From Trichopria drosophilae (taxonomy: Eukaryota; Arthropoda; Insecta; Hymenoptera; Diapriidae), in contig CM059585.1 in the NCBI GenBank assembly GCA_030407085.1, positions 111,961,501 to 112,025,500 on the forward strand: DNA of 64,000 nt. The letters are read 5' to 3'. Within the stretch, counting starts at the first letter, position 1; every line of letters starts with the position of its first letter. Under the pieces are notes generated by a model. That model was not told the DNA's origin and ran no database searches. It saw only the letters and a list, made by a program, of their open reading frames with translations. Below, in pieces: positions 46,276 through 56,951 of this stretch. A program made the position numbers and the translations under genes.

Positions 46276-49200
46276 TTACATGTTACGTTTGATGCTCAGT
46301 ACAAATTTTATTAAACTTTTTAAAATATTTCTGTTGAATAAGGATAAGAAGGATGTAACAGAATAAGGCCCATATTTTATCTCCTTACGAATTCCCGTAA
46401 TCATAACTTTCCTTTCCTCTTGATGCAAAGGACAGCACCAAAATACATGTTCGATGTTATCATCGTCCGCGCCACATTCGCACAAACCTGACTCGACAAT
46501 GTCTTTACGATGCAAACTTGAATTTAGTGACGAATGGTTACTTCTTAATCTATTTATAGTAACGATTGTCTTTCTTGACAGGTCATGATCGTGGAACCAT
46601 GGCTTTCCTCTGTCAGAATAAAAATGTTCGAAATAATATATGCCTTTTATCCTCCCCGTGTTCATTATATCAGCTTCATTTTCGGATTTACATTTAGCCT
46701 TAAATTTAGTTACCAAATCTGTAAATGGGATGTCTATATTGAGCAGAGAACCATCAGTAGCACCATATTTGGCACTGGTATCTACCCTTTCATTTCCCAT
46801 GATTCCCACATGGGCTGGAATCCAGGTCAACTGGATATCCAGACCCAAGTCAGCTGCCAGGGCTAGTTTTTGTCTGATTTTAAAAATAAGGGGAGACTGT
46901 CTGGAACTGGTCGTGAAAGTAAGGCTTTTAAGCGCGCTTTCCGAATCAGAAAATATAATACTTTTGGTTTGTCTTTTCTCTATTATTTTATCTATCGAAG
47001 TCTCCAATGCTATACATTCTGCGGTGAAAATGGATGAGTCATCTGGGATTTTGTATGATACACTATAGTCCGCGTTCCGACTCCATGCGGCACAACCAGT
47101 TTGAGCTTTCCTATTTTCGCCTATCATTTTGGATCCATCGGTAAAAATATATGTTATGTCATCTGAGTTAGGGAATCTATTATCAAATTCATCATTGGGA
47201 TTAAGAGCCCTATCGATTATTCTACCCGTACTGATGTCAATGTTCGGAACGAAAAAGGAGTGTTTAAATTCCCCTTCAAAACTAAAGTGGGTGACCGATT
47301 TTTTAATTAGGTCGGCTAAATGCCATATTTCCTGGAAGCAATTTACTATTAACGATGGTTTAAAATTGTGTTGATATACCAAACATTCCGATGTTGTAAT
47401 TATATTCCCGATATTTTTGACGGTTCTGTGGTCGTTATATGACATACATCTAAGAATATATTTATAGCCACTTTCTTGAAATCTATACTTCACGAGGGGT
47501 ATCTTGGATTCACCCGTCATTACATTAATCGGGGTGCTGTCTCTATAACCCATGATGCACCTCAGTGCAACATTTTGAATTTTCTGGAGCTTGTACAGAT
47601 TTGCATCAGTACACGGAGATATAAGGAACCCACCATATTCCATTCTTGAGCGTACTAAGGCCTTATATAAATTAGACAGGATTATGGGATGTGCACCCCA
47701 CCATGTTTTCCTCAAGCAACTTATTATTCTTAACGCAGATTTGCATTTATTTACAGTGTTATTGACGTGGATTTCCCAGTTCAGTCTGCGGTCTAGATGC
47801 ATTCCCAAGAATTTCGCACTGTTTGATTCATGTATTGTTATGTTGTTAATCCTCAATTGGTAATTGCTATTAGGCTTCCTTTTACCTTGGTTGAAAACTA
47901 TAAAGACGCATTTTTCCGGAGCCATTTGTAAGCCTCTTTGATTTAAAAAATGAACCAGTGTATTCGTGCCAGATTCCAAATTTTCAACGCGCGTGTCAAT
48001 ATTGCTGTCAAAGTCTCGAGAATATAAGACAACATCATCCGCAAACTGTAGCACTTCTACGTGGTTACCCACATTGTGCTCGATTTCTTTTGTATAAATT
48101 GCATATAGTAGGGGGCTCAGAGCGCTGCCCTGAGCTAAGCCTTTGTTAACAACTTTGTTAATTGTAGAGGTATTTGTGCAAAATGTAATGTGACGTTCCA
48201 GCAGTAGGTTACAAACAAACGCGCATACTGTTTTTGGGATATTTAACTGTACCATGTTTTCAATTAAGATGTCCGGGATGACATTATCGTACGCACCCCT
48301 AATGTCGACGAAGACCGCAGGTGTCTGTTCTTTTTTAAAGAAACCGTGATGAATGTCCGAAGTAAGGATACTAAGGTTATCCATACACGATCTCCCCCTG
48401 CGAAAGCCGAATTGAGTTTTGGCTAATAAGTTGTTGTTTTCCAGCCACCATTGTAGCCTTTCTTTTACCATTTTTTCTAAAATTTTGAGTATACATGATG
48501 CCAATGCGATAGGTCTGACTTTTGAGTTGCTTTTTGGGATGAAGATCACTAAGTATGCTTGCCACTGCTTAGGGAACTTTTTTAGGGTAAAAAAATCATT
48601 GTACAAGTCTAAGAGGATCCTTTTATGGAATTGTGGTAATTTGGAAATAAGTTCATAATTGAATTTGTCAAGGCCAGGAGCTGATTTTAATTTAACATTA
48701 TTGATAACAAAATTTAGTTCTTCAAAAGAAAAGGGAAGTGAGAAAAAGTCGTAATTGGCATCATTTTGGTCTTCTGGTAAATTGTCAATACACATGGTCA
48801 TACCATCGTCGACATCTTTAGGCGTGCATAAAGTTTCAATGGTTTCCATCATATGTTCCTGCTGTTTGTGGCCACCTTCACATGTCTGGTTTTTGTTGAA
48901 GCTATTCTTAAATAATTTGATTTTTTTCCAAATATCTACAATTTTACTTTTAGGAGAAATCGAGTCACAAAACTTAGTAAACGCATTTTTCTTTTCCTCC
49001 CTGAGGGTCTTTTTGACGAGGGCCTCAGTCCTCTTAACTTCGATGAATTTTTCCATAGTGAAGCTGTGTTTGATGGACCCGATTGCCGCCTTGCGGAGGC
49101 GTTGTGCCTTAGCGCACTTCTCGTTCCACCAAACACACCCCGGTTTCCGTTTCAATCTCCCGTTGCTTTGATTCGTGCTATTCGATTCATTTCCCCTCAC

Positions 49201-50208
49201 CCTGTTGGAGGGAAGGGATTTCTCAATACAGTCGTGTAAAATATTAGTAAAAATGTCGTATCTATCTGAACACTCTGTATTAGAGAATTCTATACTTCTA
49301 AAATAATTATCGTTTTTCTCTAAGTTTTCCATAAATAGCGTCCAATCAATTTTGTTAAAATTAAATCTATAGTCGAATTTAAATTTAGTGGTAGGACTAC
49401 CAGTGATGCTGACCAAAATGGGAAAGTGGTCGCTTCCCCACCCGTCCTCAAGCACTCTCCAATCCGCTATAAGGGCCAGTTCCGGGGATACAAATGTCAA
49501 GTCAATATTCGAGTAGCTACACCCACTATTATTGATGGACATATGAGTGGGACTATTGTCATTCGTCAGTATGAATTCTTCGATATCAATGTGTTTCGCG
49601 ATAATTTTACCATTTCTACAGGATCTGGCACCACCCCACATACTGTGGTGTGCATTAAAGTCTCCGGCTAAAATAAAATGTTTCGGGTTATGATTTTTGA
49701 CAGCCTGTGTCAAACTGCTCCATTCCTGTATTGACAATTTATTATTATTATCGGGGCTTCTATAGCAGATAGTTAGTAGAATTTCCCCTATACTAGATTC
49801 TATAATTACAGATCCTATTTCTAGTGAATTGCCCTGGAAGCCGATATCTATTTTCCTAAACATAATACCCTTTCTAATACAAAAAGCAAGGCCGCCTCCC
49901 CTGTTAGCATCTCTATCGAATCTAATTATATTAAATCCTTTTAGTTGGAAATTATTTGTTTTATGAAGCCATGTTTCCACCACCATGATGATATCAAAAT
50001 TTTTAATTTCCATTTGTAAGTCTAGTTTATTTTTAATACTACGACTATTCCACTGGATTATTTTGATTTGTGTATTATCCATAATTAAGTATAAAAAAAA
50101 ATTTTTATTCAAATTTGCAACTGTCGACACAAGTCTGTTCAAATGGAAAAACTTACTCTGTTCAGTATTACTTATCATTTTTCGTAGTGTTCCTTTTCGT
50201 ACTGTCAT
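46276..50208 (-). CDS. ORF2: endonuclease, reverse transcriptase and RNase H
   Basis: Up to 1310 residues. An APE-type endonuclease spans about 43-270, with IIQWN, VVETW, CYRS, AGDFNAHH, NIDLTFVS and GSDHFP motifs. The reverse transcriptase spans about 500-830, with VDIRGAYDN, GLAQGSALSPLLY and the catalytic FADD at 722-725. RNase H spans about 1018-1150, with TDGSKM, TAEC, SDSESAL and WIPAHVGIMGNERVD. It ends with a zinc-binding C-X-C...H...C cluster (1243-1258). The first ATG (50208) overlaps the end of ORF1 in another frame, but Met43 (50082, MDNTQIKIIQWN) directly precedes the endonuclease and is an equally good start. The protein nicks target DNA and copies the element RNA into it in the nucleus. 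Confidence 0.93.
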   Translation of the reverse strand: MTVRKGTLRKMISNTEQSKFFHLNRLVSTVANLNKNFFLYLIMDNTQIKIIQWNSRSIKNKLDLQMEIKNFDIIMVVETWLHKTNNFQLKGFNIIRFDRDANRGGGLAFCIRKGIMFRKIDIGFQGNSLEIGSVIIESSIGEILLTICYRSPDNNNKLSIQEWSSLTQAVKNHNPKHFILAGDFNAHHSMWGGARSCRNGKIIAKHIDIEEFILTNDNSPTHMSINNSGCSYSNIDLTFVSPELALIADWRVLEDGWGSDHFPILVSITGSPTTKFKFDYRFNFNKIDWTLFMENLEKNDNYFRSIEFSNTECSDRYDIFTNILHDCIEKSLPSNRVRGNESNSTNQSNGRLKRKPGCVWWNEKCAKAQRLRKAAIGSIKHSFTMEKFIEVKRTEALVKKTLREEKKNAFTKFCDSISPKSKIVDIWKKIKLFKNSFNKNQTCEGGHKQQEHMMETIETLCTPKDVDDGMTMCIDNLPEDQNDANYDFFSLPFSFEELNFVINNVKLKSAPGLDKFNYELISKLPQFHKRILLDLYNDFFTLKKFPKQWQAYLVIFIPKSNSKVRPIALASCILKILEKMVKERLQWWLENNNLLAKTQFGFRRGRSCMDNLSILTSDIHHGFFKKEQTPAVFVDIRGAYDNVIPDILIENMVQLNIPKTVCAFVCNLLLERHITFCTNTSTINKVVNKGLAQGSALSPLLYAIYTKEIEHNVGNHVEVLQFADDVVLYSRDFDSNIDTRVENLESGTNTLVHFLNQRGLQMAPEKCVFIVFNQGKRKPNSNYQLRINNITIHESNSAKFLGMHLDRRLNWEIHVNNTVNKCKSALRIISCLRKTWWGAHPIILSNLYKALVRSRMEYGGFLISPCTDANLYKLQKIQNVALRCIMGYRDSTPINVMTGESKIPLVKYRFQESGYKYILRCMSYNDHRTVKNIGNIITTSECLVYQHNFKPSLIVNCFQEIWHLADLIKKSVTHFSFEGEFKHSFFVPNIDISTGRIIDRALNPNDEFDNRFPNSDDITYIFTDGSKMIGENRKAQTGCAAWSRNADYSVSYKIPDDSSIFTAECIALETSIDKIIEKRQTKSIIFSDSESALKSLTFTTSSRQSPLIFKIRQKLALAADLGLDIQLTWIPAHVGIMGNERVDTSAKYGATDGSLLNIDIPFTDLVTKFKAKCKSENEADIMNTGRIKGIYYFEHFYSDRGKPWFHDHDLSRKTIVTINRLRSNHSSLNSSLHRKDIVESGLCECGADDDNIEHVFWCCPLHQEERKVMITGIRKEIKYGPYSVTSFLSLFNRNILKSLIKFVLSIKRNM

Positions 50209-51589
50209 CCTTCTTGTCTTTTTCTACCAATTTATTGTATAATTTATTAGTTATGTTCAGGTTGTTCTGAGATATTGATCTCATAAATGGCTTTTCATAG
50301 GGCGTCTTCTTGTTGTATGTCTTGACTGTTGACTGTGGGTTCGGTTTAATTCCCGAAGGACTCTTGGCGATGAGTTTGGGTGGGTGTTGGGGGGGCTGGT
50401 TGAGGGTGAGGAGGGGGGAAGGGGGGGTTGGAGTGGCGTTACACTCTATGTGTTCCATATTGTCTTCTAAACCATGTGTTGATTGTTGCTGTACCTGCGA
50501 CTGTTGACACTCGTTTGCTTCCATAGCTGTTGTATATCTTCTTTCTCTTTTCTCTTCAAACTTTTCTCTGTTTTCTACATTTGTTGATTGCGTTACCGTA
50601 TACCTTGTTCCATTTATAGCTTGGCTATACGACATTTCGTTAACATTATTTCTGCTCCTTAGTCTTGGGAACTCTTCTTCGGTTCTTCTTATACCTTTAC
50701 TTGTACCAAAAACGGCTTGTCTTGCTTCAAAATATGAAATGTTTTCATAAGCCATTTTTTCATTCACTAATGCATTTTTTTTTAAAATTGGGCACCTATT
50801 ATCCACCGACTTATGTGATCCTTTACAGTTTGTACAACGGGGGATCATTCCAATGCATTGGTGTTCATTTTCTTCGGCATCTCCACAGGCTGGGCAGTGT
50901 TTTTTCCCTCTGCATGTTTTAGCTATGTGTCCAAATCTAAAACAATTATAACATTGCATAGGCCTACTAATATAAGGATCGACTGGAGTTTTGACCATGT
51001 ACAGACTGATTTCTTTAGGAAGTACTTCTCCAATGAACGTAACTAAAATCGAAGTGGTAGGACTCCACTTTTCTTGGCCTGCTGTTGCATCTTTGTTCTT
51101 CCTATTCATTCGTCTTACTTCACTGACAGGGCTCGGAGCCTTGATACCTTGCAGCAATTCATTTTCACGGATATCAATTGGGATCCCCCTAATGACCCCC
51201 TTTCTGATTTTCTTGAACGTCGGAATGAATGTCGTTATCCTATTTTCGGTAAATTTCTGGTCTGTCAATGCGCGGTTAGCTTCTTCTCTGCTTCTGAATA
51301 CTATGACACCCTTGAATCGTCCGTCGCGTTTCACCTCGGTTATCGTTTCGTAAAATCCCTGCACTATTTTGCCTACCTTAAAGATATTGAATGGTCCTGA
51401 AGAGAATTCCTTATCTCTCACCCACACGTTAAAGGGTCCCTTGGAACTTGGGCCATATCCCTCGATCAGTGCGTCCTTGTCCGTTCGGGCATTCTTTTGT
51501 TTCTCACTTGATGAATCCGACATTGTCCTCTTTCTTTTATCCTTTTCACTTCCACCTTCGTTCATACACACGTCCTCATTTCCCGTCAT
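50168..51589 (-). CDS. ORF1: nucleic-acid-binding protein with three zinc knuckles
   Basis: About 473 residues from the ATG at 51589 (the open frame extends three codons further up without ATG). The N-terminus is charged and Ser-rich; an RRM-like or unstructured part follows. CCHC knuckles follow at about residues 213-226 (CYNCFRFGHIAKTC), 232-245 (CPACGD...HQC) and 252-266 (CTNCKGSH...C). The C-terminal third is Pro/Gln/Asn-rich. Such ORF1 proteins bind element RNA and form the particle that carries it to the nucleus. It ends in TAA at 50168-50170, 41 bases past the first ORF2 ATG, in a different frame. Confidence 0.9.
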   Translation of the reverse strand: MTGNEDVCMNEGGSEKDKRKRTMSDSSSEKQKNARTDKDALIEGYGPSSKGPFNVWVRDKEFSSGPFNIFKVGKIVQGFYETITEVKRDGRFKGVIVFRSREEANRALTDQKFTENRITTFIPTFKKIRKGVIRGIPIDIRENELLQGIKAPSPVSEVRRMNRKNKDATAGQEKWSPTTSILVTFIGEVLPKEISLYMVKTPVDPYISRPMQCYNCFRFGHIAKTCRGKKHCPACGDAEENEHQCIGMIPRCTNCKGSHKSVDNRCPILKKNALVNEKMAYENISYFEARQAVFGTSKGIRRTEEEFPRLRSRNNVNEMSYSQAINGTRYTVTQSTNVENREKFEEKRERRYTTAMEANECQQSQVQQQSTHGLEDNMEHIECNATPTPPSPLLTLNQPPQHPPKLIAKSPSGIKPNPQSTVKTYNKKTPYEKPFMRSISQNNLNITNKLYNKLVEKDKKDDSTKRNTTKNDK

Positions 51590-51837
51590 CGTTAACAATC
51601 CGCCCGGAAAACCGGGGGATTCGTTTTATGCCGGTTCCCGGCTAGGTTATGTTCGTTCGCACCACACTTTGAAAATCAATTTCACTGACACGGTCTGAAA
51701 TTTGCTACCACAATGCGAATGTTTAATGCTCAGATGATAATAACAGTTCTCAAGTAGAATTAATCGTCGATTTTTTTCAATTTTTAGCAACTGAAAAACA
51801 CGCGTGCGTTCACGTTGCTCGTTCGCGCGGGAATCTC

Positions 51838-51850
51838 GTTTGTAAGTGTG
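51838..51850. repeat. Target-site duplication, right copy
   Basis: GTTTGTAAGTGTG, identical to 46012-46024. The element 5' end (minus strand) begins immediately inside with CGAGATTCCCGCG. Confidence 0.93.
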
Positions 51851-52296
51851 TCAGTAGGTGCAAGTAGCGCCATCATTTGCCTGCGTACAGTACTACCGGC
51901 AGAATAGCAGGCCTTCTCCACCCATAAGAGTTTGGAGCCCCTGCCCTAGAGCAATCGACACGAATTCGTTTATCATAGCGTATCCGCAAAAATAAATGTA
52001 ACTGGCATTAATTGAAGAAGTAAGCCGAGGCGCTATCTGCCAAGACATCCTGGGCGAATTGTCTCGCACTCCAACATTTTGGTCCTTCGATCCGGATTTC
52101 ACAAGTGCCAGTTCAACACAAATATTCACGCGACGCCATTATCAACATGTGGTGTTTTACCATTGTTAATTACTTCGACCCGGACCAAGTCTGGACCAAG
52201 AAAAATCCTTCAACTTTTGTCTGAAACATTTTCCCTGAAAATGCGCTCCCGCTAAGATATTTATGCGTTTCCATAGTTTTGGATCACCCTGTATAT
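51851..52296. other. Short flank ending in a MITE arm
   Basis: No gene is recognised. From about 52195 it matches one arm of the CAGGGTGATCC-ended family (30880-31066), which ends GGATCACCCTG before TATATG. Confidence 0.5.
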
Positions 52297-53499
52297 GTTC
52301 ATATTGTTCTAGAACTTTTAAACTTTATGTTGTCGCTCATTATGATACCATAAACATTTTAAATATAAATTTGTAACACTACAGATCAACAAATTTTTGT
52401 TCGATTTACATGTAATAAGTGTTTATTACTAATTACAGATATGTAGAAAACAATGAGAGTAAATAAAAGTAGTGAATTTGCCTGTTTTTGGTGCGCGACA
52501 CTCACTACATTTTTTCAGTTTTAACGCTGAAACTTTTTGCACCTTTTTTTTTATGGTCTGTGGTTTTTTGTGGAAGTATTTGGGGATGTAAACAAATGAA
52601 AAATCCTTAACTTAATGATGTGCCTCACTGAGGAATAAAATTATATACCTTCAAACTTGCGAGATAACTTTTTTTTTATAGTTGACAATTTAGCAATCAA
52701 CCTTAGATAATTTTTTTCACATTGGTTTTTAAGAAACCACACAACAGGGGTACATTACCTATATGATAAGAAGTAATTTGAGCCTTTGCCCGAATGTGTG
52801 CCACGTATACATAAAAAATGCGACCACGTCAAACTTTAAATTTCCAAGCGAAACTCACTTTGAAAAATCAAATTATTTAATGGCACATCTACAATTTAGC
52901 TTCTAAGTACTTTGGAATCATTGTGATCTTTTCTCCTATGTTATTAAAGTATTTATAAATTTTGTGTTTTTTTAATACATCAAAAAACACAATTTTTGAC
53001 AATAATAAAATGATTATTCTTTACAAATCGTTTTAATTTTTTGGTATCCTTAATGTTAAATCATGTATTTGGATTTCAAATTTTAATGAAAACTGACTTT
53101 GGATTTGTAATCAGTGGCCTCAAAAACCCTAACATATCAAATTTTATAAAAATCAAAGAAATTTTGTAAAAATAGTCCGCCATATTTAATCCATTATTTT
53201 AAATTTGAACTATTAACTAGACGTTTAATTTTATATACTAGCTTCTAAAAATTAGGCCATAGGCAAAAGAACTGAATTTTTTATGTATATTAAACGTTAC
53301 AAAACTAAAAACTAATTTTACGAGTAACGTAACATATGTTACATTAAAAAAAAAAATACATTGTGTATAAATAAGTCACGCAAGGTTTTTCCTGTCATTT
53401 GATCAATTCTAAAGCCAATAAAATTAATTTCATGAATGTACCTAAAAAAAAATGCAATTTTCTTCAACCTCAAAGTTTAAAAGTTCTAGAACAATGCCC
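52297..53499. mobile_element. 1.2-kb element with TTGTTCTAGAACTTTTAAAC ends
   Basis: The inverted ends share ATTGTTCTAGAACTTTTAAA. It splits a repeat whose unbroken form is at 31050-31080 (CCCTGTATATACTTTTATAT), so the empty site is known and the duplicated target is TA or TATA. The interior is AT-rich with ATGGCGGA-like module remnants near 53160-53220 and no ORF of note. Confidence 0.7.
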
Positions 53500-53730
53500 A
53501 TATACTTTTATATGCTGTAATGTATAATTAACATATATGAATTTGTTATAAAAGAATTCTTTTTTTCTACTTCTTATATACTACAAGTATAACTTCATGC
53601 GGACATTCGAGAAATCACAAAGTAATCTTTTTTCAAAATTGTTGCTTATGGGGATGGAATTGAATGAAAATTACATGATTGGAATGTATCAGATAGTTTT
53701 TAAGGACCTTTCTTTATCATATTCCGTATT
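53500..53730 (+). repeat. ~225-bp repeat, second copy
   Basis: Copy of 31067-31290, with few differences. Confidence 0.75.
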
Positions 53731-53799
53731 TCTGCCGACATATCCGCCGCCTGACTTTTCCCTTATATGTGGCAATATGCAGCTAGCTGGTTGTCTGGG

Positions 53800-54140
53800 T
53801 AGTAAAACACTGTAAACATGTAATATGCATCGAATAGTCTATTACAAGTGCTTGGAGTAAGTGTTTTGCAACTTTTATTTATTAATACTTCGGCTGGCCT
53901 GTTGTAGGGGTCGAAGTTTTGAAAATGCTCATTTTCAATTTTCATACATATAAGAAACATTATATTGTTGTAACATATCTATCGAAGTCACTTGGACCTA
54001 AATATGATTGGACCCCCAAATATCAATATAATTTTATAATATAATTGAAAGCTCTTAGTAAACAAACGAGTATTAAGGAATAGCCGACTCTCTACTGGGT
54101 CGAAGTTTCTGAGCGAGCGAAGCGAGCGAGGCACCACGCC
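53800..54140 (-). repeat. Dispersed ~0.6-kb repeat, truncated copy D
   Basis: Shares the CTAGTGTTGGCGTGGTGCC end at 54140. The other end is cut at about 53800, so the GC-rich tail is missing. Confidence 0.75.
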
Positions 54141-54386
54141 AACACTAGTTTTCAATTCCAATTTTATCGAGTGATACGCGAAGTGCAGTGACCGTTATAG
54201 ACCAAGTTCAGTTCGTGCATGATTATCATTTCAATTTGTTTAAATTAATTCAATTCACGATTTTTCGTACCAACATTATTTCGACAGACACATTCAAACA
54301 CGCTACGGCGCGGTCGCGTAGGGCAATAGCAAACGGGTGGACGTTCTAGTTAGTGTGTCTCGGACTGTGGTACTTTTTAAGTAAAC

Positions 54387-55874
54387 ATGGAATGCTGTTT
54401 TGTTTGTAAGACATTGTTGAGTGGTAACGTTCATGTCGTCATAAGTCAAAAGGAGTAAAAAGTCTTTTGGCTTCAAGTAAAGCGAGAGGAGACGCAAAAA
54501 ATGAGAGGTCAATGGAATCGGCTTCAGAAATCCGTCTCTATCTTTCGTGTTACAAAAATTATGCAGACATAAGAGCATCTGCTACTGCCTCCCGGCGAAG
54601 TAGCTCTGCTGCAAGTGAAGAGCAAGAAGTGCCCGCAGGTGCTGAAAAGCCTGCGGATGTAGTGCCTGCTTTTGATTTTAAAAAGTACTGTTTATTCTGT
54701 GTGGAAAAAATCAGTGAAACGTCGACAAAACACAATGTTCAACGACGAATGCTAATTCATCGCATTGAAAAAGAAACAAACGTGAAAATGATTAAAAAAA
54801 TCTTAGCAATCGCAACGATGAATTTGCATGTGCCATCAAAAATCGAATCAATAATGTAACCGATCGTGTCGCAACAGGAGCTCGGTATCATGGTCCCTGC
54901 AGCCATCGTCTGCGTATGGGACCGCATACAGAAACCTCACGTGGACGACCTACGAACGACGTAGACGATTCCATGGAGTATTATTTATTCCTTTTTGATA
55001 AATTCTGAAGAATGCCAGTTTACATTGAGCGATTTGACCTGCAAACTTGAAGGAAATTACGTACCATACAAAAAGACGATAAAGAAGAAATTGCAGCAGA
55101 AATTTGAAGATGATATTTTTATTATAGAGCGACCAAACTGTGATTGTTAAATTTATTTTAGGAATATCGGTTACAAATTACTTACGGAGAAGTGGTATGA
55201 AGAAAAAGCAAGTGATCCGAAACAAGAACAACTGCGAGTTATTCGAGAAGCTGCTGCAATTATTCGCGGGGACATAAGATCGACTGTATACGAGACCGAG
55301 TGTTATCCCCATCGGATGATTTTATAAAAAATGCTTGTAATGATGTGCTTGAAACTTTACAGTGTTTACTTTCAGAAATCATCTCGAAAGGTAAGATAGG
55401 TGATAGAGAATCGTGGCAGCGGAAATGTATTTCGATTGCACACGCAATAATAACAGCTGTGCGTCCACGTTCTTTTCCGTCTCCGCTGCAGCTCGGAGTA
55501 GGAGCTTATTTATATAAAAGATTCGGATCGAGAAATCTCATAGATATTTTAGAGCAGCTTCGGGCTTTTCTGCATCGTACACTGAGGTACGAAATTTTAA
55601 AAGTGCATCTATAACCCGGCCTCAGCTTAACAAATTGGTGAATTCCTTTTTCCAATTTGTATTCGATAATGCTGATTTCAATACGAATACAATCGACGGC
55701 CATGGAACTTTTCACGTAATGGGAGGAATACATTGCGTCAACCACACGGGTAAAGCGAAATGTAGTAAAGCCTGTGGATGCTGGAAAGCGGGCTTCAAAT
55801 GCTCAGCAATTTGCCAACATTGTAGTGGCCAAGATTGCGACAACTGCAGCAGAATGGAGGATGAAGATGAATGA
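54387..55874 (+). pseudogene. Broken CXC-domain protein of a dispersed unnamed family
   Basis: Reading through several frameshifts and stops gives one protein. The start is MECCFVCKTLLSGNVHVVIS, then SSKARGDAKNE, RRSSSAASEE and FDFKKYCLFCVEK. Next come a TGARYHGPCSHRLRMG segment and a region with WQRKCISIAHAIITAVRPRS followed by GSRNLIDIL. It ends with a cysteine cluster KCSKACGCWKAGFKCS...CQHCSGQDCDNC. The last part resembles tesmin/TSO1-like CXC zinc-binding domains. From memory, proteins with this overall layout are dispersed in many invertebrate genomes as long unannotated ORFs, possibly transposon-derived. At least four frame breaks show this copy is dead. Copy 3 of the 212-217-aa gene family follows within 250 bases. 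Confidence 0.65.
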
Positions 55875-56813
55875 TGAAAATGACAATTACAGCGTTAGTG
55901 AACCAATTCGTGAACCATTATTGGTTCCAGAAGCAGAAGACGGTACAGAATGCAGACCGTCAAACAAAAATCATCATTAATAAGAATGTATATAGTAATA
56001 TTGTTTTTTACCATCTCTTTTTTAATTAAACAGAAAATTTTACAAGCATGTAAATTATATTCATTTATCATATTAATTTTTTCTTATTCAACATTTCTAT
56101 TTCGAACGTGCAATGAATTTAGCTGGGGCATTTCACGTAGAATCTCCCACATTTACAGCAAAATTAAACGCTTCTTAAATGATTCTGTTTTAATTTTTTT
56201 CAAATCGCCTTGTCTTAATTGGTACCTCTATAATGCCAAATAATAGAAAAGGGTTTGACTAGCCGAAAATACATATTTTGGCAAAGCTGCATTGTTCAAA
56301 ACAATGTAAATGTTCAAAATTAAAAATATGAAATGTTTGCTTGAAAATATCTTATCAAAAAATTGCATTGTAAACTTGATATTACTATTCTTGTAAATGC
56401 TTATTGAAATGATACTATGTATTAAATATGATAATTTGTTCTTAAAAATGTCTTATATCACAAGAAATATATGAATTGCTGTATATGTAAAAGTGGGAAG
56501 AAACGTGTGAAGACACGCCTAAACGAGGGGTCTTTTATCCATTGCTTGCTTTTGTGTATATCTGGTTTGTCCACAAGTGCAGTGAACACTAAAAGAGGAC
56601 TGGGGGAAGCTCCTCCTTTACTGACCCCTACTCCGCACTCCATTCCACTATCTTGAGATTTCGTCAATGCAGCACATGGACTTTCACCACGCCACATTCA
56701 CATCTGCTCTTTAGACGGACTTTGCTTATTCTACTCTAGTGCAGTCTTTCTTTGTGAACATTACACATACAACGTAAGGATAAGTGTTGTTATTTAGTGG
56801 CCTACAACTGGAT

Positions 56814-56820
56814 TATATAT
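56814..56820 (+). promoter_or_regulatory. Candidate TATA box for family copy 3
   Basis: TATATAT lies about 135 bases before the ORF, preceded by a conserved segment also present in copies 1 and 2. A polyadenylation signal AATAAA follows the gene at 57689-57694. Confidence 0.3.
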
Positions 56821-56951
56821 TGAAGAGCTCATTAACATCGCAACTACTTTTGGACCATTATCAGGATTAGTGTGGATTGGGATTGTGAGAATAAAGTAAT
56901 CTGACGAGAAGTGTATTTATAGATACATTCAATTTTACATCCGAGCATTAA

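Larger units (their letters stand above)
46025..51837 (-). mobile_element. Full-length I/Jockey-group non-LTR retrotransposon
   Basis: A 5.8-kb element on the minus strand with a 5' UTR (51837-51590), ORF1, ORF2, a short 3' UTR containing an (AT)n tract (about 46138-46158) and a tetranucleotide tail of CATT/TTCA units at 46025-46040. It is bounded by a perfect 13-bp duplication. Both ORFs are uninterrupted, so it inserted recently and may be competent. Endonuclease, reverse transcriptase, RNase H and three CCHC knuckles in ORF1 place it in the I/LOA/R1 part of the Jockey superfamily; the exact clade is not decided. Confidence 0.93.

Noticed and set aside
48755..49171. 138-codon plus-strand ORF, and other plus-strand ORFs in 46585-51698
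   Set aside because: Antisense shadows of ORF1 and ORF2 of the non-LTR element.
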